A stretch of 9,699 nt of DNA from Phycisphaerae bacterium (GTDB taxonomy: Bacteria; Planctomycetota; Phycisphaerae; UBA1845), in assembly GCA_021604825.1 (NCBI GenBank), contig BQJS01000182.1, positions 1 through 9,699 on the forward strand, written 5' to 3'. Positions 1 to 6,755 of the stretch are shown here, piece after piece. The notes under the pieces were generated by a model. The model was given only the letters and a program-made list of their open reading frames with translations. It was not told the origin of the DNA and ran no database searches. A program made the translations under genes and the position numbers. Position 1 is the stretch's first letter, and the number at the start of each line of letters is the position of its first letter.

Positions 1-74
1 GTGCCACTGCTCTGTGAGCAGTGCCGTATACGAAAATGCTAAACAAGACCACACTGCTCACAGAGCAGTGGCAC
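1..74. repeat. Nested palindrome: inverted pair of hairpins (REP/BIME-like)
   Basis: Positions 1-23 and 52-74 are perfect reverse complements, separated by 28 nt. Each arm is itself a hairpin with an 8-bp stem and 3-nt loop: CACTGCTC (5-12), loop TGT, GAGCAGTG (16-23), and the same with loop ACA at 52-70. The outer tetranucleotide GTGC (1-4) or GCAC (71-74) is unpaired within its own hairpin, so each unit has a short head plus a hairpin, and the two units face each other. Known REP elements are built this way (short conserved head plus imperfect palindrome) and often occur as inverted pairs called BIMEs. There is no T-run after either hairpin, so a rho-independent terminator is unlikely. It ends 29 bases before the first gene. 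Whether it is repeated elsewhere in the genome cannot be seen here. Confidence 0.8.
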
Positions 75-103
75 AGCGAAACGTCCACGAGACAACGTGC
101 AAC

Positions 104-727
104 ATGTACATTGATCTAGGCAACACCGAAAAATCCTGGCAGGACATCTACAAGCTCATCGTCACGTTTGTGAATCCTCGACCCATCGCTCTGGTGTCCT
201 CCATCTCTGCCGACGGCGTGCGGAACCTCGCACCATTTAGCTTCTACAACTTCGTGTCAGCCAACCCACCGATGCTGATGGTCTGCCCATCGCGCAAACG
301 CGACCGCAGCAAGAAAGACACTCTCGTCAACATCGAAGCCACCGGCGAATTCGTCGTGGCTACGGTCACGCATTCGATCGCTACGGCCATGAACGACAGC
401 AGCGCACCTTACGCACCCGAAGTCGATGAATTCGAAAAGTGCGATCTGACGCCAACGCCCGCGAGCATCGTTAAACCGCCATTGGTGACAGAGTCGCCTG
501 TCAATTGCGAATGCAAGCTCGATCGAATCATCGAGTTCGGCGACGAGCCCGGTGCCGGCGCGGTCATCTTTGGCCGAGTTGTCGCAATTCATGCGAGGGA
601 TGAATTTATTGCCGACGACGGCGCGATCGATCCAGAGAAACTGCAAACCGTCGGGCGGTTGGGTCGAAACTCATACGCAACAACGACCAACCGCTTCGAT
701 TTGCCGCGGCCCCAAATCAAGATATGA
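104..727 (+). CDS. Flavin reductase-like domain protein (FMN-binding split barrel)
   Basis: The 207-residue product matches the flavin reductase-like (DIM6/NTAB) family of small FMN-binding split-barrel proteins. The family signature is clear: RPIALVSS at residues 26-33, then DGVRNLAPFSFYNFVSANPP (37-56), where the N-APFS-F stretch contributes to flavin binding. A later VGRLGRNSYA segment (183-192) matches the family's conserved C-terminal RLGG-YA element. Family members reduce FMN with NAD(P)H or bind flavin as partners of oxygenases; the substrate cannot be told from sequence. The frame is open upstream to position 14, but that extension runs through the palindrome at 1-74 and adds nothing family-like, so I place the start at ATG 104, although no strong Shine-Dalgarno precedes it. 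A hydroxylase gene follows 80 bp downstream on the same strand, so an operon is possible. No signal peptide is seen, so it is probably cytoplasmic. Confidence 0.85.
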   Translation: MYIDLGNTEKSWQDIYKLIVTFVNPRPIALVSSISADGVRNLAPFSFYNFVSANPPMLMVCPSRKRDRSKKDTLVNIEATGEFVVATVTHSIATAMNDSSAPYAPEVDEFEKCDLTPTPASIVKPPLVTESPVNCECKLDRIIEFGDEPGAGAVIFGRVVAIHARDEFIADDGAIDPEKLQTVGRLGRNSYATTTNRFDLPRPQIKI

Positions 728-807
728 TTTGGTAGTTGAACATGGCCGCTTCGACGATGAGCGCCCAAACGCACCCAAACGTTTCAACATCCGAAAGGTA
801 ACGCCAA

Positions 808-1746
808 ATGTCCACGCCTGGCGAAGGTCTGACCACGACGCAAGCTCCGTTCATCGAAGAAGCCCGCAATGCCGGCAAGCGTTTCATCGATCAACCGTAC
901 GAGCTCTACAGCGAAGCCAATCAGGAAACGTGGCGGCAACTCTACAAACGCATTCGACCGAGTTGGGACAAGTATTCGCATCCAAAGTTTTTAGAGGGTG
1001 TGCAGAAACTTGCTCTGCCTGCCGATCACGTTCCCCGTCTCGATGAGATCAACCGCTTTCTCGAACCGCTGAGCGGATTCAGCGCTCGGGCCGTTTCAGG
1101 ATATGTGCCGGCGTATCATTTCTTCGATTCACTGCGCGAGCGGGCCTTCCCGACGACAATAACAATTCGCGACGGCAGCAAACTCGACTACCTGCCCGAG
1201 CCCGACATCTTTCACGATGTGGCCGGCCACGTGCCAATGCACACGGACAAACAGTTCGCCGACGTGTTGGTGCGCTTCGGTGAAGTAGCCAGGTCAGCTG
1301 CAGGCTTTGCGGCGGAAATCAAAGATCACGACGAGCGCATTCAAAAGCTCGAAAGCGTCATCAAAGCGATGGCCCGCTTCTTCTGGTTTACAATCGAATT
1401 CGGATTGATGCGAAAGCCCGGCGGCGGCAAGAACGACCTGTGCGTCTACGGCAGCGGTTTACTAAGCTCGCACGGTGAGATCGAATTCTGCATCGAATCG
1501 CCCCGCGTGCAGCGCTACCCGTTCCAACTAGAGTGGGTCGTCAACCAATACTTCGAGATCGACCACTATCAGCCGCTCCTATTCATCGTCGACTCATTCG
1601 ATCACCTCTTCGAACAAATCGACGAGCTAGAACGCTGGATGCCAACAGGCAAACTAGGAAACGTCAGCCCAGGCGAACCACTAGTCAACGAAGAAGACCT
1701 CGAGTCGTTCATGAACGCCCAAGTCGGCATGACCGCCGGCGCATAG
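808..1746 (+). CDS. phhA: Phenylalanine-4-hydroxylase (aromatic amino acid hydroxylase)
   Basis: This 312-residue protein is a pterin-dependent, non-heme iron aromatic amino acid hydroxylase, which converts phenylalanine to tyrosine with O2 and a tetrahydropterin. The catalytic signature PDIFHDVAGHVPM (132-144) gives two iron ligands, H136 and H141. The third ligand is very probably E197 in FWFTIEFGL (192-200). YGSGLLSSHGEIEF (214-227) is a further conserved block. The enzyme has only the catalytic domain, with no N-terminal ACT domain. H141 to E197 is 56 residues, against about 40 in the human enzyme as I remember it, implying an insertion of roughly 16 residues, probably a charged helix near 168-183. 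A GAAAGG Shine-Dalgarno at 793-798 lies 9 nt before the ATG. The role is phenylalanine catabolism or tyrosine supply. Phenylalanine rather than tyrosine or tryptophan as substrate is assumed from bacterial precedent. Confidence 0.92.
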   Translation: MSTPGEGLTTTQAPFIEEARNAGKRFIDQPYELYSEANQETWRQLYKRIRPSWDKYSHPKFLEGVQKLALPADHVPRLDEINRFLEPLSGFSARAVSGYVPAYHFFDSLRERAFPTTITIRDGSKLDYLPEPDIFHDVAGHVPMHTDKQFADVLVRFGEVARSAAGFAAEIKDHDERIQKLESVIKAMARFFWFTIEFGLMRKPGGGKNDLCVYGSGLLSSHGEIEFCIESPRVQRYPFQLEWVVNQYFEIDHYQPLLFIVDSFDHLFEQIDELERWMPTGKLGNVSPGEPLVNEEDLESFMNAQVGMTAGA

Positions 1747-1804
1747 CAAGTGCGTGAGCCAACATTGCAAAGGAGCCTGTCGGCTGGGAGCCCTTCGCTT
1801 TCGA

Positions 1805-2674
1805 CTATTGGTTCCGCTGATTCATTCTCTGCCACGTTTCAATGAAGAACAGCGAGACTGTACTAGCCGAGTGGATCGCCAATCGAGCTATGCGCGCGTC
1901 AGTTAAGACTCGATATTTACCACGTCCATGGGCATCGCCCGCATGAGTACGAAGCGAACCGATTCCGCTTGTTACGCTTATGAGCCCACTCAGAATCTGT
2001 CGAATGTCATTCTCGCATTCTGTCGGTAGATCCTTCCTAGCCGGAGAGAGGTTTAGTTGCTTTCCCACTTCGGTGACGAGTCCTTTTATGTCTTGCTTAG
2101 CTGGATACGGCATATTCATTTCATCCAGCAGACATTTGCAAACACTTTCGACTGTCGAACACGCAGAAGTAATAGAACCTTCAGGATTGGTTTCAGCCTG
2201 CTGTAGCGCCTGTTCAAAATCAATCTCAACCGATTCGAGGCTGAACTTCCCGACCGCTTTCTTAAGTGACGCTGCCGCAATCACATTGGCGCCAGCAGCC
2301 ACAACTTTGTGACGAGCCCCGACCCTCTTCAATTGATAGCCATCAAGCAAGAGTCTCTTGTTTAGGTATTCAATAACACTTTCCAACTTCTCCTGTTCAT
2401 CTATGAAGTCTCGCGGATCGGTAGCTGCCTCGATTACTTCGATTAGCTTGGCTCTTCCCGGCGGAGTCTGATTTGTTTCGATGAGTAAGTCTCGCACAGA
2501 AGGGACTCTCGAGCCTATGAAGATTTCAAGCCCTAGATTGCCGAAAAACTGCGTCAGTTGAGGCCCTGATCGATACAACCCAATAGATGGCTCTGTGCTG
2601 CCACCCGGGCCCCCAGTCACAACTTGAGTAAGCGCGGTGATTGTCTGAATTGAGAAGCGTTCGCTCATTTCCAT
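1805..2674 (-). CDS. Abortive infection (Abi_C-like) family protein, probable phage defence
   Basis: The 289-residue product ends in a region that matches my recollection of the abortive infection C-terminal domain (Abi_C). The stretch runs from about 167 to 282: ACSTVESVCKCLLDE (171-185), IRQILSGLISVTSGIGSLR (224-242), then H-AGDAHGRG (244-252) and an amphipathic helix with LAIHSAST-SLFFIETW (265-281). R242 and H249 are spaced R-x6-H, compatible with the Rx4-6H RNase motif of HEPN domains, which are common in toxins and defence proteins. The first 165 residues carry no motif I recognise. It stands alone between metabolic and membrane genes, convergent with phhA. Hand counts of two 60-base lines gave about 43% and 53% GC, against 60% for one phhA line, suggesting transfer. 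The start is uncertain: ATG at 2674 or at 2668, neither with a clear ribosome site. Phage defence is inferred from family. Confidence 0.75.
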   Translation of the reverse strand: MEMSERFSIQTITALTQVVTGGPGGSTEPSIGLYRSGPQLTQFFGNLGLEIFIGSRVPSVRDLLIETNQTPPGRAKLIEVIEAATDPRDFIDEQEKLESVIEYLNKRLLLDGYQLKRVGARHKVVAAGANVIAAASLKKAVGKFSLESVEIDFEQALQQAETNPEGSITSACSTVESVCKCLLDEMNMPYPAKQDIKGLVTEVGKQLNLSPARKDLPTECENDIRQILSGLISVTSGIGSLRTHAGDAHGRGKYRVLTDARIARLAIHSASTVSLFFIETWQRMNQRNQ

Positions 2675-2947
2675 TTAGTCTAAACTGGACTTCGCGTTTG
2701 AGAAGAAGACTCGACAAACAAAAGTCCGCCTATTTCACATGGCTGATCGTCAACATGCCTAGAATAGCGGAAAAAACGAATTCGAGACGTCCAATTGCCA
2801 AGGTTCTCCTGCTTGGGTGAATCGGTGAGGGAGACCGGCAGACATCGAGCACTGCTCTTGTGTTGAATTCTCACACTCCAACTTTGCGAACGTGGGCCCC
2901 TTCGGCGATAACATGGGCATTGCTGCTCATTGATTTCGGAATCGCAA
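2675..2947. other. Divergent intergenic region, no gene recognised
   Basis: About 270 bases separate the Abi-like gene (minus) from the RnfD/Sel1 membrane protein gene (plus), so promoters for both should lie here. I could not find a convincing -35/-10 pair. A minus-strand frame is open across 2680-3042, but its product has no recognisable motif and it overlaps the 5' end of the membrane protein gene, so I do not call it. The only small structure noted is GAGCACTGCTC at 2847-2857, a short palindrome that shares nine bases (CACTGCTCT) with the repeat unit at 1-74. Confidence 0.4.
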
Positions 2948-4897
2948 ATGGCGGGGTCAGCCCACGACAATCCATCGCGCTCGAATGACCCAAGCGCAGC
3001 TACCGGTAGTTCACGTCTGTCGATGCTTCCGGCGCTTTGCATTGCGGGGCTGTTTGGGTTTGCGTTTCTACCTGCCGCCCGCGCGAATGCGCAGCTTTGC
3101 TATTCAATCGTTGGTGCGGCTGGCGGATTGGGTATTTGGTGGGCGATTGTCTTTGCAACCCGGCGTCGATCTGCCGGCGCGTTTAGGGTCGAAGTCGCCA
3201 TCGCCAAACCGCATTACGTCCAAGCCGCGGTGCAGATTGTCATCCTGGCTTATTGGGGTTGGTATTGGACACGGGCCTACGCCGAGATTCCGCTTATCTT
3301 TGCTCAGTTGTTTTTCTTCTACGCACTCGACGCGCTGCTCGCGTGGTCGCGCGGGCGGACATGGCGGCTTGGTTTTGGGCCGCTGCCCATCGTCATCAGC
3401 ACCAACCTGCTGCTCTGGTTCAAGCACGACTGGTACTTCCTGCAATTCGCGCTACTCACCACTGGTGCGCTCGCCAAGCAGTTCATCACCTGGAACCGCG
3501 AAGGGCAGCGCCGCCACATCTTCAACCCGTCGGCATTCGCGCAATCGGTGTTCGCCGTCGTGCTCATTGCCACCGGCATGTCGAACGAGCTCACCTGGGG
3601 TCGCGAAATCGCCGCGTCATTCGAAACGCCATACATGCTTCTAGTGATTTTTCTCGGCGGGCTCCTCGTGCAATATCTGTTCCACGTCACGCTCATGACG
3701 TTGGCCGCCACCGCGACACTGCTGCTCTTTAACCTCGCCTATACCGAAGTCACCGGCGTCTATTACTTCGTCACCGCCAACATCGTCGCGCCAATCTTCC
3801 TCGGCTTGCACCTGCTCGTCACAGACCCAGCCACCTCGCCACGAACCAATGTTGGCCGCGTGCTGTTCGGTTCGCTTTATGGGCTGGGGTTCTGCCTGCT
3901 GTTTCGACTTCTCGATTCATTTGAACTCGCAGTCTTCTGGGACAAGCTACTGCCCGTGCCGATCCTGAACCTGTGCGTGCCTATGATCGATCGAATATGC
4001 CGCGCCGGACTCGTCGGCCGCATGAATCACAAATGGGAAACATGGCTCACAGCACACCGCACAAACCTCATACACATGACCGTATGGATGGCCCTCTTCG
4101 CGGGCATGTGGGTGGCTGGGTTCATTCAAGCGCCGCACCCCGGCAATACGATTCTCTTTTGGAAGCGGGCACTCGCCGAAGGCAAACCCAATGCCGGTCA
4201 CAGCCTCGTGATGGCCGTCGGGGCACTCGCGGAAGGAAGCGGGTCAGCCGACGCCTACAACGAACTTGGGCTGATCTGCATCGATGGCAGCGTCCCCGAA
4301 GTCCAACGCAACGAAGCCAAGGCGCTCAAGAATTTCGATAAGGCGTGCGAACTGGGCAGCATGGATGGATGCGCCAACGTGGCAATTCAATTCCTATACC
4401 TGCGACAACGTTTGTCCGACGAAGACGTGAACTACGCGTTCGAACAACTCGAGGAATCGTGCGACGCGAAGGTCGGATCGCCGTCGTGTTTTCTACTCGG
4501 CTCGGCGTACGAAACCGGGCGGGGGCGACCTGCGGACCCACAGCGGGCCATCGAACTCTACGAACGCAGCGGGACCGAAAACCTCTATGCCGTCAAAGGC
4601 ATCGCCCGTATCACCCTCGCGGATGCGAGCTCAACATACGACCTCGGCGAACTGGCACCACTCCTAAAACGAGCCACCAACTTCAACGACGCCGAAAGCT
4701 GCTGGTACCTCGCGTACATGCACCAAGCCGGCAAAGGTGTCACCCAAGACCAAGCCCGCGCCCGCAAACTCCTCCAAAAAGCCTGCAAACTAGGCTCCAA
4801 AAAAGCCTGCAACGCCGCCAGGCAATCCAAACTCCCGGCCTTCGCCAACCCCGAGATGCAAGTCCCGGGCTGGACGACTGCATTTCCGCTTGAGTGA
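2948..4897 (+). CDS. RnfD/NqrB-like (UnbU-type) membrane domain fused to Sel1-like repeats
   Basis: From ATG 2948 the product has 649 residues; a TTG at 2930 would add six. Numbers here count from the TTG. Residues about 31-330 hold many hydrophobic helices and the hallmarks of the NqrB/RnfD family: RHIFNPSAF (195-203) and LVTDPATSPRT followed by GR and LFGSLYG (296-318). The standalone form of this domain in non-Rnf proteins is often called UnbU-like. I do not see the threonine motif that carries covalent FMN in true RnfD/NqrB, so a role as a redox subunit is doubtful. Another membrane helix lies at 381-399. The rest (about 405-630) contains Sel1/TPR-like helical repeats with paired cysteines: KACELGSMDGC (471-481), SCDAKVGSPSC (510-520) and KACKLGSKKAC (617-627), resembling cysteine-rich Sel1 proteins. 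These usually bind proteins and sit outside the cytoplasm. Function is unknown. No rnf or nqr partner genes are nearby. Confidence 0.8.
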   Translation: MAGSAHDNPSRSNDPSAATGSSRLSMLPALCIAGLFGFAFLPAARANAQLCYSIVGAAGGLGIWWAIVFATRRRSAGAFRVEVAIAKPHYVQAAVQIVILAYWGWYWTRAYAEIPLIFAQLFFFYALDALLAWSRGRTWRLGFGPLPIVISTNLLLWFKHDWYFLQFALLTTGALAKQFITWNREGQRRHIFNPSAFAQSVFAVVLIATGMSNELTWGREIAASFETPYMLLVIFLGGLLVQYLFHVTLMTLAATATLLLFNLAYTEVTGVYYFVTANIVAPIFLGLHLLVTDPATSPRTNVGRVLFGSLYGLGFCLLFRLLDSFELAVFWDKLLPVPILNLCVPMIDRICRAGLVGRMNHKWETWLTAHRTNLIHMTVWMALFAGMWVAGFIQAPHPGNTILFWKRALAEGKPNAGHSLVMAVGALAEGSGSADAYNELGLICIDGSVPEVQRNEAKALKNFDKACELGSMDGCANVAIQFLYLRQRLSDEDVNYAFEQLEESCDAKVGSPSCFLLGSAYETGRGRPADPQRAIELYERSGTENLYAVKGIARITLADASSTYDLGELAPLLKRATNFNDAESCWYLAYMHQAGKGVTQDQARARKLLQKACKLGSKKACNAARQSKLPAFANPEMQVPGWTTAFPLE

Positions 4898-4997
4898 AAA
4901 GCTTAATTAGGTTGCTTCGATGTAGAATCGGCCCGCACGGCTCCGCTACAATCGATGACTGACCTGATACCGCTGCAACGATTGGGAGAACCTTCTG

Positions 4998-5519
4998 ATG
5001 ATCCGTTCGTTGACGACATTGTGGCGACACGAACTCGACGTCATGCATCTCGCGAATCAAATGAATCGCATCGAAATAGACGTGGAAGACGGAAAAGGTT
5101 CTATGACCCATAAAAACGTCAAACGTCTACTCTGCACCTTGATGGCTGAGGCCTTGATCAACCGAGCAGATACCATCTATGCCTTTCACGACGAGGACAA
5201 CGCCCTCTTCCGAACGCTTTGCAACAAGGAGCTGCGGTTTTTGCAGGGTTGCGACGAATGGTATGAATTCCCCGCCGCTCCTGGTTACGCCTATGAGCTG
5301 GTGCTTGGAGGACTAGAGCGGCTCACAATCACGAAAACGCTTAACGAGGCACAGCACCAGTTTCGTTTTCAGTTCCGAGAGGAAAGCCGGGTGGCAACAT
5401 GGGCACAGCTGGCACTTCCCGACGGGTTCGTGATCTACCTGGACGACGAACGCCCGTCACTTCCGAAAGACCCGATCCTTTATCCGGAGTTGCTTCCCAA
5501 TTACCTCCCGGAGTATTGA
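4998..5519 (+). CDS. Hypothetical protein, 173 aa
   Basis: I do not recognise this family. The product is soluble, mildly acidic, without signal peptide or membrane segment. The N-terminal half looks helical (MAEALINRADTIYAFHDEDN, residues 49-68). The C-terminal half looks like beta strands, with a motif GYAYELVLGGLERLTI (95-110) and a proline-rich tail, LPKDPILYPELLPNYLPEY. The start at ATG 4998 is supported by GGGAG at 4984-4988, nine bases upstream. Codon use resembles neighbouring genes and the frame is uninterrupted, so it is probably real. It lies 100 bases after the Sel1 fusion gene and its stop is only 18 bases from that of the convergent gene at 5538. Nothing in the context assigns a role. 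Confidence 0.75.
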   Translation: MIRSLTTLWRHELDVMHLANQMNRIEIDVEDGKGSMTHKNVKRLLCTLMAEALINRADTIYAFHDEDNALFRTLCNKELRFLQGCDEWYEFPAAPGYAYELVLGGLERLTITKTLNEAQHQFRFQFREESRVATWAQLALPDGFVIYLDDERPSLPKDPILYPELLPNYLPEY

Positions 5520-5537
5520 CCCAATACACCTCGTGAA

Positions 5538-5999
5538 CTATTTCGGATGCGACTGCCAGACCACGCGTTCGATCATCCATTTGCCTTCGTACTTGACGAG
5601 CAACATGTAGTCGATGCCCCATTGGGCGGTGAGCTTGGCGCTGGCGGTCTTGTCGAGGACGTCGAAGACTTCGACCTTCTTTGGCGTGTCAGCCGTCACC
5701 TTGTCGCCATTGGCGTTCCAGACATTGGCCAACCCAACCAACTGCTCATAGTTCATGGGAATGCGGCGATAGTCGTCGCCTTTGTTTAGTCGCCAGAATC
5801 CAAACTTGTTGAGATCGCGATGCACGCTGCGTTCGACGAGTTTGGGTTTGACGTCGTAGAACGCCTCGCAGTAATCAAGCACCGCCCGCTCGACGGCTTG
5901 CACTTCGGACTTTTCCGTATCGCCCATCGCGGCATTGATCGTAACACCAACACAAGCCGCCAAAAGCAACACGGTCGAGACAACTGCGGAACGTTTCAT
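5538..5999 (-). CDS. Exported NTF2-like / putative lumazine-binding protein
   Basis: The 153-residue product begins MKRSAVVSTVLLLAACVG, a typical export signal. LAAC (13-16) fits a lipobox, so it may be a lipoprotein anchored at C16, or it may be cut further on near INAA. The mature part resembles the NTF2/SnoaL fold family annotated as putative lumazine-binding: an N-terminal helix (EVQAVERAVLDYCEAFYD), a middle HRDLNKFGFWR segment, and a final pair of strands YMLLVKYEGKWMIERVVW, the family's typical ending (DYL-L-K-DG-WKI). These proteins have a cone-shaped pocket for small ligands or an enzymatic site; the ligand here is unknown. The frame is open upstream to 6023, but AGGAG at 6006-6010, six bases before the ATG at 5999, decides the start. 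It is the last gene of the minus-strand row that begins with the YHS gene. Confidence 0.82.
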   Translation of the reverse strand: MKRSAVVSTVLLLAACVGVTINAAMGDTEKSEVQAVERAVLDYCEAFYDVKPKLVERSVHRDLNKFGFWRLNKGDDYRRIPMNYEQLVGLANVWNANGDKVTADTPKKVEVFDVLDKTASAKLTAQWGIDYMLLVKYEGKWMIERVVWQSHPK

Positions 6000-6005
6000 G
6001 CGATT

Positions 6006-6010
6006 CTCCT
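6006..6010 (-). promoter_or_regulatory. Shine-Dalgarno AGGAG deciding the start of the NTF2-like gene
   Basis: On the minus strand AGGAG lies 6 nt before ATG 5999. It excludes the longer frame beginning at 6023, which would place the ribosome site inside the coding region. Confidence 0.8.
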
Positions 6011-6031
6011 TTGCGAAATCCAACGGGCCCC

Positions 6032-6053
6032 GTAGGTCGGGTCATCGACCTAC
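6032..6053. repeat. Intergenic hairpin, 8-bp perfect stem
   Basis: GTAGGTCG (6032-6039) pairs with CGACCTAC (6046-6053) around the 6-base loop GGTCAT. It fills much of the 61-base gap between the RclC-like gene and the NTF2-like gene. There is no T-run on either side, so a classical terminator is unlikely. It may be a dispersed REP-like palindrome, or an mRNA processing or stabilising hairpin within the operon transcript. Confidence 0.7.
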
Positions 6054-6060
6054 CAATGGT

Positions 6061-6645
6061 TCACTCATTTATTCGCGCGGTGTTTGCTTTCACCGCGGTT
6101 GCAAGCAGATAGATGCCCACCGCGAGCAAGACGACATCCTTGATCAAGAACTGACCGGGCATCGCCGAGATCGCTGGAAACCCGCCTGCCGACTCTTCGA
6201 CAACCCCGGGCGTTGTGAACATGAAGCTCAGCGTCGTCGCGAACATTCCGATCGCACCCACTGACCCGACGATTCCGAGTTTCGGTCGAAACGATCCAAG
6301 CACAATCAGTGCAGCGATGGCCAGTTCAACGATACCCAACGCGGCTGAGAATTGCCTTATATTTACAACTTTGTACACCCACCCGAGCAGCGGGCTGTTC
6401 TCAACGAATCCGGAAATACCCTCCGCTTCGTAGGCGGTAAACTTCATTGCTCCGATCCAACCAATCACCAGCACCAACCCGTACCGCAGCGCCCAGCGAC
6501 CCACACGATCCAATTCACTCGCCAACTCTGAAGTCGCGCGAGGCGAGTCAACATCACACGCAGCCGGGCAAGCCGTCGTCGCCTCCCCACCAACCGCTTC
6601 CGTTTCGCAACCGCCTGACGCTTCTTGAACTTCGCACGCACACAT
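6061..6645 (-). CDS. RclC/YkgB (DUF417) family membrane protein with cysteine-rich N-terminus
   Basis: The 194-residue product is a four-helix inner-membrane protein of the DUF417/YkgB family, which includes E. coli RclC of the reactive chlorine resistance operon. Matching stretches include WIGAMKFTAYEAEGI (63-77), FVENSPLLGW (80-89), LGIVELAIAALIVLG near the second helix, TLSFMFTTP, and GFPAISAMPGQFLIKD before the last helix. The molecular activity of the family is unknown; RclC protects against hypochlorous acid. The first 50 residues are an extension not found in the E. coli protein as I remember it, with five cysteines (C2, C4, C13, C26, C30), probably cytoplasmic; they could bind metal or sense redox state. 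Although the frame is open to 6702, AAGGA at 6654-6658, eight bases before ATG 6645, supports this start. It is the middle gene of a likely operon. Confidence 0.87.
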   Translation of the reverse strand: MCACEVQEASGGCETEAVGGEATTACPAACDVDSPRATSELASELDRVGRWALRYGLVLVIGWIGAMKFTAYEAEGISGFVENSPLLGWVYKVVNIRQFSAALGIVELAIAALIVLGSFRPKLGIVGSVGAIGMFATTLSFMFTTPGVVEESAGGFPAISAMPGQFLIKDVVLLAVGIYLLATAVKANTARINE

Positions 6646-6653
6646 GGTTTTCT

Positions 6654-6658
6654 TCCTT
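6654..6658 (-). promoter_or_regulatory. Shine-Dalgarno AAGGA deciding the start of the RclC-like gene
   Basis: On the minus strand AAGGA lies 8 nt before ATG 6645. It favours the start that keeps the cysteine-rich N-terminus but drops 19 upstream in-frame codons. Confidence 0.75.
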
Positions 6659-6732
6659 TTGGTTTGCTGGCAGATTTGGTGGATGCTGAATGTTTTCTGC
6701 ATTCAACGAAACGACTTCGGCCCGGGCCGCGA

Positions 6733-6755
6733 CAGGCTTGAACGATTCAAGCCTG
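6733..6755. repeat. Intergenic hairpin, 10-bp perfect stem with 3-nt loop
   Basis: CAGGCTTGAA (6733-6742) pairs perfectly with TTCAAGCCTG (6746-6755) around CGA. GTGGCAC (6762-6768) follows six bases later; this is the same 7-mer that bounds the palindrome at 1-74. The hairpin sits in the 147-base gap between the YHS gene and the RclC-like gene. No T-run follows on either strand, so it is not a standard terminator. It could be a REP-like dispersed element or an operon-internal mRNA hairpin that adjusts expression of the downstream genes. Confidence 0.78.

Noticed and set aside
552..1046. 164-aa open frame on the plus strand bridging the flavin reductase and hydroxylase genes
   Set aside because: It overlaps two well-supported genes in another frame, is rich in Arg, Ser and His, and has no recognisable motif; it is a shadow of GC-rich coding.
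1747..1804. Possible bidirectional terminator between convergent phhA and the Abi-like gene
   Set aside because: Only a weak 4-bp stem (AGCC/GGCT) is present and no T-run follows.
2847..2857. GAGCACTGCTC palindrome sharing nine bases with the repeat at 1-74
   Set aside because: It is short, lacks the head sequence and the full hairpin, and such a match can plausibly occur by chance.
2680..3042. 120-aa minus-strand frame over the divergent gap
   Set aside because: No motif or good ribosome site, and it overlaps the start of the membrane protein gene; kept only as an intergenic note.
4741..4800. Strong C-over-G and A-over-T bias in the end of the Sel1 gene (26 C to 9 G in one line)
   Set aside because: The encoded Lys/Cys/Ala-rich repeat and C-ending codons explain much of it; no separate signal is needed.
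4345..4893. 182-aa open frame inside the Sel1 repeat region
   Set aside because: It is Arg/Pro/Thr-rich with no domain, lying wholly within a frame with clear Sel1 repeats.
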